Origin: Variovorax fucosicus
GTDB taxonomy: Bacteria > Pseudomonadota > Gammaproteobacteria > Burkholderiales > Burkholderiaceae_C
Length of the DNA: 64,000 nt
Direction: 5' to 3'
NCBI RefSeq assembly: GCF_030316825.1
Contig: NZ_JASZYU010000001.1
Span: 496,001-560,000, forward strand
In this document: positions 27,425 through 35,073 of the stretch, piece after piece
How positions within the stretch are numbered: position 1 is the first letter of the stretch
How the letters are laid out: every line of letters begins with the position of its first letter
Notes under the pieces: generated by a model
Told to the model about the DNA's origin: nothing
The model's database searches: none
Seen by the model: only the letters and a program-made list of their open reading frames with translations
Made by a program: the position numbers and the translations under genes

Positions 27425-28773
27425 TGGGAGTGACTGCCTTGTTGAGATGTGGCCTGCGCCGTGTTGACAAGAGAACCTGGATGGCCGGGGTGATGCCGGA
27501 ACGGCAATGCGGACCAGCCGCTGAACACCGCCTCGCGGCCCAGCGATTCCTCGATGCGCAGCACCTCGTTCCACTTCGCCATGCGCTCGGAGCGGGAGAA
27601 AGAACCCACCTTGAGCTGGCCCGCGTCCCAGCCGACGGAGAGGTGCGCGATGGTCACGTCCTCGGTTTCGCCCGAGCGTGCCGAAACGATGGTTGCGAAG
27701 CCCGCCTGCTTGCCGGCCTCGAGCGCGGCGTGCGTCTCGCTGATGGTGCCGGCCTGGTTGGGCTTGATCAGCACCGCGTTCGTGCAGCCGTCGGCGGCAG
27801 AGGCCGCCACGCGCGCTGCGTTGGTCACGAGAAAATCGTCGCCGATGACCTGGCAGCGGCCACCATAGGTTGCGGTGAACTGCCTGAAGCCGGCCGGGTC
27901 GTCTTCGGCGAGCGGATCTTCGATCGACAGGATCGGGTAGGCGTCGAGCCAGCCGCCGAGCATCGCGATCATCTCGCCGGTGTCGAGGCTGCGGTCGTCC
28001 AGCGCCAGCGTGTAGCGCCCGTCGCGGCCGAACTCGGAGGCCGCGATGTCGAGCGAGATGCCGACCTGCTCGCCCGGGCGCAGGCCCGCATCGGCGATGG
28101 CCTGCATCAGCGTGTCCAGCGCCTCTTCGTTGCAGTCGAAGGCCGGCCAGTAGCCGCCCTCGTCGGCAACCCCTTGAAGCTTGCCCGCCTTCTTCATCAG
28201 CGCGCCGGCGGCAAGGTAGATCTCCGCAGTCCATGCGAGCGCCTCGCTGAAGCTGCCGGCGGCCGGGCACATCACCATGAAGTCCTGCACATCGACGCGC
28301 CGCGCCGCATGCGCGCCACCGCCGAAGATCTGCACTTCGGGCAGTGGCATGCGCACCGGCCGCCCGCCGGCGAGATAGCGCCACAAGGGCTGCCCTGCCG
28401 CCGAAGCCGCGGCGTGCAGCACCGCCATCGAGGTGGCCACGATCGCGTTGCCGCCCAGGCGGCTGCGGTTCGGCGTGCCGTCGAGTGCTACCAGGCGCGC
28501 GTCGATTCCCGCTTGGTCGCGTGCATCGAACCCGACGAGGGATGACGCGATCTCGCGCATCGAGCCGAGCGCCTTCGTCACGTCGAGCCCGCCGAAGCGG
28601 GTGCCGCCGTCGCGCAGCTCGAGCGCCTCGCCGCTGCCGGTGGAGGCGCCGGCGGGCGCGATGGCGCGGGCCACGGTGCCGCAGGCCAGGGTGACCTCCG
28701 CCTCCACCGTCGGCCGTCCGCGTGAATCCCACACGCGCCGCCCGTGCAGTCGCGTGATCCTTGTATCAGTCAT
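27421..28773 (-). CDS. Divergent enolase-family protein (catabolic paralogue)
   Basis: The 450-residue protein aligns by eye over the whole enolase length. Retained are WDSRGRPTVE, the flexible loop GASTG, the substrate His in GGAHA, catalytic Glu in DEGG, metal ligands in SLDIA, SIEDP and GDDF, Lys in LIKPNQ, and Lys in GQLKVG. Two positions differ from yeast enolase: the LQEFM Glu (E168) is Asp, and the SHRSGET His (H373) is Ala. Both contact substrate, so the reaction may differ from 2-phosphoglycerate dehydration. Being in a catabolic operon also argues against the housekeeping gene. AGGA eight bases before 28773 favours that ATG over 28779. Confidence 0.88.
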   Translation of the reverse strand: MTDTRITRLHGRRVWDSRGRPTVEAEVTLACGTVARAIAPAGASTGSGEALELRDGGTRFGGLDVTKALGSMREIASSLVGFDARDQAGIDARLVALDGTPNRSRLGGNAIVATSMAVLHAAASAAGQPLWRYLAGGRPVRMPLPEVQIFGGGAHAARRVDVQDFMVMCPAAGSFSEALAWTAEIYLAAGALMKKAGKLQGVADEGGYWPAFDCNEEALDTLMQAIADAGLRPGEQVGISLDIAASEFGRDGRYTLALDDRSLDTGEMIAMLGGWLDAYPILSIEDPLAEDDPAGFRQFTATYGGRCQVIGDDFLVTNAARVAASAADGCTNAVLIKPNQAGTISETHAALEAGKQAGFATIVSARSGETEDVTIAHLSVGWDAGQLKVGSFSRSERMAKWNEVLRIEESLGREAVFSGWSALPFRHHPGHPGSLVNTAQATSQQGSHSQ

Positions 28774-29377
28774 GAGCATTTCCTGTGTCGAATGGCGTGT
28801 CGTTCCGTGCCGCGGCCGAGGCGCCGATCAGCACGAAGGCGAGCGTCGCCGGGCGCTCGCTCTTGTTGCGCCACGCGTGGCGCGTGCCGTGCTGAACCAC
28901 CACGTCGTGGCGCTGCAGATGTGTCGAGCGCCCTTCGTCGAGCTCGAGCCAGATCTCGCCATCGAGCACGATGCCGTAGTCCATGGTCGGGGTCGCGTGC
29001 ATGCCGTCGGGCTCGAAGCACTCGGCCAGCCCCGGGCTGATGGCGAGGTTTTCCGCGGCAGCGGCTGCGGGGTCGAAGTCCGGCGCCGCGAACACGCTGT
29101 CGGGCGGGAACGTGACGATCAGAAAGCGCGTCGCACCCGCTGCAGGAACGAAGTCGGCAACGGCGGGCGTCGGATCCACACCGTCGAAGGGCAGGCCCGG
29201 CACCGGCGCGCTGGCCCACACCAGGCGCGACACCATGCCCGGAATGTGCTGGAAGGCATCGGTACGGGGGACGCGGGTGTCGAGCGCCACCTCGGACGCG
29301 CCGACTCGATCATGGCCGGTGACGACGCGGCGGATGGCGAGCGGTGCGCCCTCGCCCGATGAAAGATCAGACGCCAA
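28766..29377 (-). CDS. Cupin-domain protein
   Basis: The roughly 203-residue protein has a C-terminal cupin with MDYGIVLDGEIWLELD and the second motif QRHDVVVQHGTRHAWRNKS, whose His and acidic residues could bind metal. The N-terminal part (RRVVTGHDRVGASEVALD) is typical of a family common in aromatic catabolic clusters. I use a TTG start at 29377 because GGGAGG lies six bases upstream and no ATG is available before the conserved core; it overlaps the livF stop. Function is not established; a dioxygenase or isomerase is possible. Confidence 0.8.
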   Translation of the reverse strand: MASDLSSGEGAPLAIRRVVTGHDRVGASEVALDTRVPRTDAFQHIPGMVSRLVWASAPVPGLPFDGVDPTPAVADFVPAAGATRFLIVTFPPDSVFAAPDFDPAAAAAENLAISPGLAECFEPDGMHATPTMDYGIVLDGEIWLELDEGRSTHLQRHDVVVQHGTRHAWRNKSERPATLAFVLIGASAAARNDTPFDTGNAHD

Positions 29378-30074
29378 GATAGGCCTCCCGGATGCGAGGG
29401 TTGCTGAGCAGCGTGTCCGGTTTTCCCGAAGCCACGATTCGGCCTTGCTCGATGACATAGGCGTGGTGCGCCATCTCGAGCGCCTTGTGGATGTTCTGCT
29501 CGACCAGCAGCACGGCCACGCCGCGCTCGTTGATCGTCCGGATGATCCGGAACATGTCGTCGACCACGGCAGGCGAAAGGCCGAGCGAGGGCTCGTCCAT
29601 CAGCAACAGCCGGGGACGCGCCATCAGCGCGCGGCCGATCGCCACCATCTGCTGCTGCCCGCCCGACATCGAGCCTGCGATCTGATGGCGGCGCTCCTTG
29701 AGGATCGGAAACAGCGACAACACCTTTTCGAGCGAGCCCTCGCGCAAGGCGCGCGCGTCGGCGCGCCAGCCACCGAGTTCGAGGTTCTCGAGCACAGTCA
29801 TGTGCGTGAACAGCCGCCGCCCTTCCGGAACGATGGCGATGCCGTGCTCGCACACGCGATGGCTCTGGATCTTCGCGATGTCCGCGCCGTCGATCCGGAT
29901 CTCGCCCTTGCGCGCGCGCAGGATGCCCGCGATGGTGTTGATCAGCGTGCTCTTGCCTGCGCCATTGGGACCGACCACGGCCACGATCTGGCCCGCGGCA
30001 ACGTCCAGCGTCGCATCCCAGAGCGCAGGCGCGTCGCCATAGGAGGCGTGCAGGTTTCGTACTTCAAGCAGCAT
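29367..30074 (-). CDS. livF: Branched-chain amino-acid-type ABC transporter ATPase LivF
   Basis: The 235-residue ATPase has Walker A GPNGAGKSTL (about residue 35), the signature SMSGGQQQMVAIGRAL and Walker B LLLMDEPSLGLSP, all intact. It pairs with the LivG domain on the preceding protein to energise import. The start overlaps the LivM-LivG stop by 11 bases. Sequence identifies the family, but the operon context argues that the cargo is an aromatic or organic acid and not leucine. Confidence 0.93.
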   Translation of the reverse strand: MLLEVRNLHASYGDAPALWDATLDVAAGQIVAVVGPNGAGKSTLINTIAGILRARKGEIRIDGADIAKIQSHRVCEHGIAIVPEGRRLFTHMTVLENLELGGWRADARALREGSLEKVLSLFPILKERRHQIAGSMSGGQQQMVAIGRALMARPRLLLMDEPSLGLSPAVVDDMFRIIRTINERGVAVLLVEQNIHKALEMAHHAYVIEQGRIVASGKPDTLLSNPRIREAYLGV

Positions 30075-31830
30075 GGGCCGTCCCCAGGTAAGCGCCCACG
30101 ACGCGGGGATCCTGCATCGTTTCGCGCGGGAGTCCGAGGGCGAGCAGCGTGCCCTGGTCGAGCACGGCGATGCGATCGGCGAGCGCGACCACGGCGCGCA
30201 TCAGGTGCTCGACGAAGACGATGGTCGTGCCGCCCGCCCTGATCTTGCGGATCATTGCGATGGCGTGGTCGACTTCGGTCGGGGTCAATCCGCAAAGCAC
30301 CTCGTCCAGCAGCAGCAGGCGCGGCCGGGCTGCCAAAGCGCGCGCGAGTTCGACGAACTTGCGTTCATGCAGATTGAGTGCGGGCGGCAGGACGTCTGCC
30401 TTGGCTTCGAGACCAGTGAACGCGAGCCAGCGACGGGCCAGTTCATCCGGGCTCTCGCCTTGCGCATCGGACGCGCCGCCGAAGAAGGCGCACAGCCGCA
30501 CGTTCTCCAGCACCGTCAGGTGATTGAACAGGCGCGGGATCTGGTAGGTGCGCGCGATGCCGCGGCGCGCGACCTCATGGGGTGCCAGGCCATCGATGGA
30601 CGCGCCTTGCAGTTCGATGCTGCCGGAGCTGAGCGGAAAGTGCCCGCTGATCATGTTGATCAAGGTCGACTTGCCGGAGCCGTTCGGCCCGACGAGCGCG
30701 AGGATCTCGCCCTCTTCGACCTGCAGGTCGACGCCCTGCAGCGCCCGGATGCCGCCGAAGGACTTCGCGACCGCGCGGCATGTCAGCAAGGGCCGTCCGG
30801 TCGCGGCCTGGATGGCAGGCGGCTTCATGGCGACGACGTTGCGGGGCTCGTTCGCCGCCACAGGCGCAGGCGCAGCGTCCTTGCGGCGGATCAGGCGGGC
30901 GAGCAGGCTGGGCGCGATCCCCTGGGGCAGGACCAGGATCACGACCACGAGTGCAAGCGCCACGCCGGCACGGCCGAGTTCGGCGTGCCCGCCACCGACG
31001 AAGAGGCTCAACGCGACGGTGATCAAGGTGGCGCCGATGGCCGGCCCCGCCCAGTGGCGGGCGCCGCCCAGGATGCTCATGAGCACGACGTACAGCGGCA
31101 CCGTGATCGAGAAGGTCTCCCCGACGGTGACATAGCCCACGTAGGCGGCCTGGATCGCCCCCGCTGCGCCGGCGATCGCCGAAGAGACGGCGAAGGCGAC
31201 GAGCTTGTAGTGCAGCGTCGGCACGCCCTTGACCTCCGCCACGTCCTCGTCGTCATGGATGGCCAGCAGACCCGCTCCGAGGCGCGAGCGGAGTATCCGG
31301 CGCGAAACCGCGAGCGCGGTGAACGCCAGCGCGAGGCCCAGCAGGTAGATGGCCCCCGGCACCGTGGTGCCGAGCTGCGGAATGGAGACATTGCTCAGGT
31401 AGACCCCGCCACCGCCGTCGAGCGGCGTATTGGAGATGACGGCCGCCAGCACGTAGGTCACCGAGAGCGTCAGCAGCGCGAAGAACTCGGCCCGCAGGGT
31501 GTTGATGCGGAACACCACCCACCCGATTCCGAGCGCGAGCGCCGCCGCGATCGCCGCTGCCGCTGGAATGGTCAGCAGAAATGGCACGCCCCATTTGCCG
31601 GCCAGCGTGGCCGTCGTGTAGGAACCGGCACCGAAGAACGCAGCGTGGCCGAAGCTCCAGTAGCCCGAGTAGCCGCTCAGGATGCCCCAGCTGGTGGCCA
31701 GCGCGATCCAGAAGAAAACGACATAGAGATACGACAGGTAGAAGTCGGCAACGCCTGCATAGGGAAGCACGATCAGGCCTGCCACTGCCGCCACGGTCGC
31801 TGCACGGGCGTGTTGCGAGGTCAGAGCCAT
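30064..31830 (-). CDS. Fused LivM permease and LivG ATPase
   Basis: The 588-residue chain starts with a LivM-type permease (residues about 1-320, around nine hydrophobic segments, with SGYSGYWSFGHAAFFGAG). After a linker rich in Ala and Pro comes an ATPase with Walker A GPNGSGKST, ARTYQIPRLFNHLTV and Walker B LLLLDEV. The LivG signature is degenerate (LNLHERKFVELARAL). LivM-LivG fusions are known in proteobacteria. It starts 10 bases inside livH and ends inside livF, so the three genes form a coupled transport unit. Confidence 0.92.
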   Translation of the reverse strand: MALTSQHARAATVAAVAGLIVLPYAGVADFYLSYLYVVFFWIALATSWGILSGYSGYWSFGHAAFFGAGSYTTATLAGKWGVPFLLTIPAAAAIAAALALGIGWVVFRINTLRAEFFALLTLSVTYVLAAVISNTPLDGGGGVYLSNVSIPQLGTTVPGAIYLLGLALAFTALAVSRRILRSRLGAGLLAIHDDEDVAEVKGVPTLHYKLVAFAVSSAIAGAAGAIQAAYVGYVTVGETFSITVPLYVVLMSILGGARHWAGPAIGATLITVALSLFVGGGHAELGRAGVALALVVVILVLPQGIAPSLLARLIRRKDAAPAPVAANEPRNVVAMKPPAIQAATGRPLLTCRAVAKSFGGIRALQGVDLQVEEGEILALVGPNGSGKSTLINMISGHFPLSSGSIELQGASIDGLAPHEVARRGIARTYQIPRLFNHLTVLENVRLCAFFGGASDAQGESPDELARRWLAFTGLEAKADVLPPALNLHERKFVELARALAARPRLLLLDEVLCGLTPTEVDHAIAMIRKIRAGGTTIVFVEHLMRAVVALADRIAVLDQGTLLALGLPRETMQDPRVVGAYLGTAHAA

Positions 31831-32669
31831 CTGGGCCTCCACAGCAGAAGGACGATCAGGATCGAGAACGCAACCAGCGGTGCCCAGGCAGGATTGACTG
31901 CCGCCATGGTGACCGACTCTGAAACGCCGATCAGGCAGCCGGCAGCCAGGGCGCCGAGCGGCCGGGCGAGCCCGCCGATGATCACGACCGCAAAGACGAC
32001 GCCGATCCAGGCCTCTATCTGCGAGGGCGCGAGCGTCGAGGTCAACGCGATGAACACACCAGCGATGCCGGCCGAGGCGGCGCACAGGCCGGCCAGCAGG
32101 TACGAAAGACGCTTGGCATTGATGCCGAAGGCTGCCGCGATCGGGCCATCGTGGGCGGCCGCGCGCAGCGCCTTGCCGAGCAGGGTTCGGTTCAGCCCGG
32201 CCCACGCGGCGGTCGCAAGGAGCGCCGCGCAAGCGAAGGCGGCAAGCTCGAGCACAGGCACGAACACGGGCCCGATGCGCAGCGACGCCTGCGCATAGCC
32301 GGATTCGAACTTGCGGTAGTCCGCAGACCAGAGCCACTGGATCAGCGACTCGATCAGGATGGTGATCCCGAACGTGACCAGCATCGATGCGAACTCGCTG
32401 ACCTGAAACCGCACGAACACGGCGTGCAAGGCAACGCCGGCGACGAAGAAGGCAGGCACCACGACCAGCGCCGAGAGCCACGGCGCAATACCGAATTGCG
32501 TTCCCAGTTGGTAGGTGAGGTAGGCCCCCAGAAAGGCCAGGGCGAAGTGGCTCAGGTTCACCAGGCGCAGCAAGCCCCAGCTCAGGCTGAGTCCGAGCGC
32601 GAGCAAGCCGTAGATGCCACCGAGCAGCAAGCCGCCGATGGCCGATTGGGCGAGCAGTGTCAGGCCCAT
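31821..32669 (-). CDS. livH: Branched-chain amino-acid-type ABC permease LivH
   Basis: The 282-residue membrane protein has about eight hydrophobic segments and LivH hallmarks GGIYGLLALGLSLSWG near the N-terminus and GGLARPLGALAAG near the end. It is the first large gene of the 11 kb minus-strand operon. No ribosome site precedes its ATG; a short overlapping leader frame with a good site may provide translation by coupling. A LacI-type operator and a candidate promoter lie upstream, next to the divergent FAH gene. Confidence 0.93.
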   Translation of the reverse strand: MGLTLLAQSAIGGLLLGGIYGLLALGLSLSWGLLRLVNLSHFALAFLGAYLTYQLGTQFGIAPWLSALVVVPAFFVAGVALHAVFVRFQVSEFASMLVTFGITILIESLIQWLWSADYRKFESGYAQASLRIGPVFVPVLELAAFACAALLATAAWAGLNRTLLGKALRAAAHDGPIAAAFGINAKRLSYLLAGLCAASAGIAGVFIALTSTLAPSQIEAWIGVVFAVVIIGGLARPLGALAAGCLIGVSESVTMAAVNPAWAPLVAFSILIVLLLWRPRWL

Positions 32670-32722
32670 GGTGCGCGCGCGTTCGCGGATGTGAACCGCA
32701 GAAGGTGTCCAGCTTTGCTCAT
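32660..32722 (-). CDS. Putative 20-residue leader peptide coupled to livH
   Basis: A short frame encodes MSKAGHLLRFTSANARAPWA and ends 10 bases inside livH. AGGAG sits nine bases before its ATG, whereas livH itself has no recognisable ribosome site. The layout suggests translational coupling to initiate livH. No comparable protein is known to me, and the frame could be chance. Confidence 0.35.
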   Translation of the reverse strand: MSKAGHLLRFTSANARAPWA

Positions 32723-32743
32723 GATCGAATGTCTCCTTGTTTG

Positions 32744-32759
32744 TGCTAACGTTCGCGCA
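32744..32759. promoter_or_regulatory. LacI-type operator upstream of livH
   Basis: TGCTAACGTTCGCGCA keeps the TGCTAACGTT half of the shared palindrome but is degenerate on the other side. It lies just downstream of the candidate liv minus-10 element, where bound repressor would block initiation. Confidence 0.55.
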
Positions 32760-32760
32760 T

Positions 32761-32790
32761 ATTCTTGCAAACGAGCATTCGGCTTGTCAA
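32761..32790 (-). promoter_or_regulatory. Candidate sigma-70 promoter of the liv operon
   Basis: On the minus strand a perfect TTGACA (32790-32785) is followed after 18 bases by AAGAAT (32766-32761). Transcription would begin inside the adjacent LacI-type site. The minus-10 match is moderate. Confidence 0.4.
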
Positions 32791-32827
32791 CGACTTTTCA
32801 AAAGATATTGCTTGTGTATAGCCTTCG

Positions 32828-32856
32828 TTGACAACCAGCATCCTGAAGGCTAACGT
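32828..32856 (+). promoter_or_regulatory. Candidate sigma-70 promoter of the FAH gene
   Basis: A perfect TTGACA (32828-32833), a 17-base spacer and TAACGT (32851-32856) form a good promoter. The minus-10 is embedded in the GCTAACGTTAGC palindrome, so repressor and polymerase would compete directly. Confidence 0.55.
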
Positions 32857-32860
32857 TAGC
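32849..32860. promoter_or_regulatory. LacI-type operator on the FAH promoter
   Basis: GCTAACGTTAGC is a perfect 12-base palindrome centred on CG, identical in core to the other three sites of this regulon. It ends 40 bases before the FAH start and covers the candidate minus-10. Confidence 0.65.
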
Positions 32861-32900
32861 ATCAGATATCGGCCACAACGGAAGAAAACGGAAATCACCC

Positions 32901-33695
32901 ATGCACATCGCCAGATACGCGCTGGACGAACGCGTCCACTACGGAATCATCGAGAACGAGACGTCGATCGTTCGACTGGAGGGCTCGCCGCTTGACGGCC
33001 TGAAGCGCAGCGGCGCGATCGATGCGCTCGCAGCCGTGCGCCTGCTCGCACCCATCGAGCGGCCTCGCGTGTTCGGGCTCGGCTACAACTACGTCGCGCA
33101 TTCCAAGGAGTCCGGGAAGGCGGTGCCGCAGTTGCCCGTGCTGTTCATGAAGCCGAGCACGACCGTCATCGGCCCGAACGAATCGATCGTCTACCCCGAC
33201 GACGGACAGAACATCCACTTCGAGGGCGAGCTCACTGTCGTGATCGGCAAGAAGGCGCGCCACGTGTCCGAGGCGAGTGCGCTGGACCATGTGCTCGGCT
33301 ACACCTGCGGCAACGACGTGAGCGATCGGGTGCTGCAGCGCCGTGAAAGCGAATTCGGCTGCCTGCTGGCGGGCAAGGGCTATGACACCTTCGCGCCGAT
33401 GGGACCGGTGATCGCCACCGGGCTGGACCCTTCCAGGCTCGGCGTCATCACGCGGGTCAACGGCGCGGTGCGCCAGGACGGCACGACCGCGGATCTGCTC
33501 TTCCCGGTGCCGGCGATCATTGCTTACCTCAGCCGGTACATGACCCTGCTGCCGGGCGACATGATCATGACCGGCACCCCCGCGGGCGTCGGCCCGATCC
33601 AGGTGGGCGACGCCATCGAGGTCGAGATCGAAGGCATCGGCATCCTGCGCAACGATGTCGTGGCGGAGGATCGCGGCAACGCGCCGCGTCCGTAA
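32901..33695 (+). CDS. Fumarylacetoacetate hydrolase family protein
   Basis: The 264-residue protein has the FAH fold with GLGYNYVAHSKESG, the acidic metal site HFEGELTVVIG, GNDVSDR, and the late signature MTGTPAGVGPI. Family members hydrolyse C-C bonds of acylpyruvates or decarboxylate or isomerise related oxo-acids. Together with the extradiol enzyme it could process a ring-cleavage product to pyruvate plus a carboxylic acid. It diverges from livH, with a perfect LacI-type operator on its promoter, so it belongs to the same regulon. Confidence 0.9.
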   Translation: MHIARYALDERVHYGIIENETSIVRLEGSPLDGLKRSGAIDALAAVRLLAPIERPRVFGLGYNYVAHSKESGKAVPQLPVLFMKPSTTVIGPNESIVYPDDGQNIHFEGELTVVIGKKARHVSEASALDHVLGYTCGNDVSDRVLQRRESEFGCLLAGKGYDTFAPMGPVIATGLDPSRLGVITRVNGAVRQDGTTADLLFPVPAIIAYLSRYMTLLPGDMIMTGTPAGVGPIQVGDAIEVEIEGIGILRNDVVAEDRGNAPRP

Positions 33696-33776
33696 CGAAC
33701 GGCCGGCCTCGAGGTCGGCCGTGAGCGGTTCCGGCTTCGTCATTGCCATGCCCATCAACCAGCACCGGAGGACGAC

Positions 33777-34829
33777 TCAGCGCACCTTGTCCGCGATCCA
33801 GCCCAGGATGAAGTCGGCCACCTGCAGGTTGTTCCTGTCCTGCATCATCATGTGCGAGTTGCCCTTCAGGCCCACGTCGGGAAGCCGCACCAGGTTCGCC
33901 CTGCCTCCTTCGAGTCGGTTGATGCGCTCCACCACGGCTTTGCGAGCCTCGTAGCGGGGCTGGCCGGTGAACACGGGCGCGTCAAGATGGTCGCCGAACA
34001 GTTCCAGCACGGGAACACCTTTGTAGGCCGCGATCTGCGGATCTGTGGGAACGACCGACTGCGCGCCCTCGATGTTGACGACCGCCTTGACCAGCGTGGG
34101 ACGCAGGCCGACCACGGCATCGGCAAAGGGCCCCGCCAGCGAGTGCACCATGACGATCGCGGGCCCGATGTCGTCCAGCAGCGCGGCGAGCGCCTGCGGT
34201 GCTGTGCCCATGCCACCGCCCTCGAGCATGGCCTCGGCAAAGGGCACGCCCTGGGACGCGAATGCAGGGAAGGCTTCGACCGGAAACTGGGTGTCGGAAT
34301 ATGCCGTGCCGCGTGAAGGCCCGAAGCGAAAGAGAGGCCAGGCCAGTTCAGCCGTCACCATCAACACGCTGGCGGGCAGCCCGGAGACGCTGCCCTCGGC
34401 CCTGGCCTCGTTGATAGCTGTCGCGTTGAAGCCGGAGCGGCCACGCCCGGGCGTGTCGACCACGTAGACGGCATGCCCCTTGCGCGCGAAGTAGGTCGCC
34501 CAGCCCTCCCGGCCGTCGGGCGTGGTCTCGTAGCTCATGCCGCTCAAACCGCCACCGTGCACCAGCACGATGGGGATGGCGCTGGTTCGGTTGGCGGGGA
34601 TGCGGTAGTGCACATACATCTGGTTGACGGTCACCGTCCCGGGCGGCACCGGGCCGGCCGGCGAAACGCCCGGATGCCGGGAGGTGGCGGGCTTCCCGTT
34701 GACGAAGAACATTCCCTCGTCGGCCAGATTCAGGGGGCCGCCGATCGAGGCGGCGGCCGCAATGCCCGCGCCGGACCCGACGACAAGTGCGCAGGCCGCG
34801 GCAGCAATCCTTCCGGACAGGTGAAGCAT
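33777..34829 (-). CDS. Secreted alpha/beta hydrolase
   Basis: The 350-residue precursor has a signal peptide (about 1-27, ending GIAAAAS), then the oxyanion-hole region LVHGGGLSGMSYE. The nucleophile elbow is MVHSLAGPF with Ser intact, and a C-terminal His lies in GNSHMMMQD. It is probably a periplasmic or secreted esterase. GGAG seven bases before the ATG fixes the start. It converges on the FAH gene; an ester-releasing step ahead of import is possible but its inclusion in the LacI regulon is not shown by any operator of its own. Confidence 0.8.
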   Translation of the reverse strand: MLHLSGRIAAAACALVVGSGAGIAAAASIGGPLNLADEGMFFVNGKPATSRHPGVSPAGPVPPGTVTVNQMYVHYRIPANRTSAIPIVLVHGGGLSGMSYETTPDGREGWATYFARKGHAVYVVDTPGRGRSGFNATAINEARAEGSVSGLPASVLMVTAELAWPLFRFGPSRGTAYSDTQFPVEAFPAFASQGVPFAEAMLEGGGMGTAPQALAALLDDIGPAIVMVHSLAGPFADAVVGLRPTLVKAVVNIEGAQSVVPTDPQIAAYKGVPVLELFGDHLDAPVFTGQPRYEARKAVVERINRLEGGRANLVRLPDVGLKGNSHMMMQDRNNLQVADFILGWIADKVR

Positions 34830-34928
34830 GGAGCGTCTCCTCGTTGTAGTGACGCATGAATTAGAGAAGCGCGAACCCGGCAAGTCCAACGAGGAAAGCA
34901 AATGAATCCATTGGATGCGCTCATCAAC

Positions 34929-34959
34929 ACGCGCATGCGCTCTACCCAAACGCGCATGC
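34929..34959. repeat. ACGCGCATGC direct repeat, 21-base period
   Basis: Two identical ten-base copies (34929-34938, 34950-34959) are spaced two helical turns apart in the gap before dctA. This is the spacing of a cooperatively bound protein, but no regulator can be assigned. The rest of the 244-base gap holds the palindrome at 35023. Confidence 0.35.
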
Positions 34960-35022
34960 CGCTTGCTTGGGGGTGGCTCGGGAATACCCTCTTCACCCCG
35001 GGCGATGATCTTGCCTACATTT

Positions 35023-35034
35023 CTTGTATGCAAG
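35023..35034. promoter_or_regulatory. CTTGTATGCAAG palindrome, candidate GntR operator of dctA
   Basis: This near-perfect palindrome lies 39 bases before the dctA start. Its centre TGTATGCA differs by one base from the TGTATACA core near the other FCD-type GntR gene. The GntR protein encoded after dctA is the likely ligand. Confidence 0.4.
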
Positions 35035-35073
35035 TTATCCGCTTTCTTGCATTCAACATTTGAAAGGCCGGTC

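Noticed and set aside
26831..28732. A single frame spanning the FMN reductase and the region opposite the enolase
   Set aside because: Only its last third, from the ATG at 27424, shows the reductase motifs. The rest is out-of-phase enolase DNA.
27421..28773. Housekeeping glycolytic enolase
   Set aside because: It lies in a substrate-specific operon and differs at two substrate-contact residues.
28766..28779. Enolase start at 28779
   Set aside because: AGGA is too close to that ATG; the ATG at 28773 has the proper spacing.
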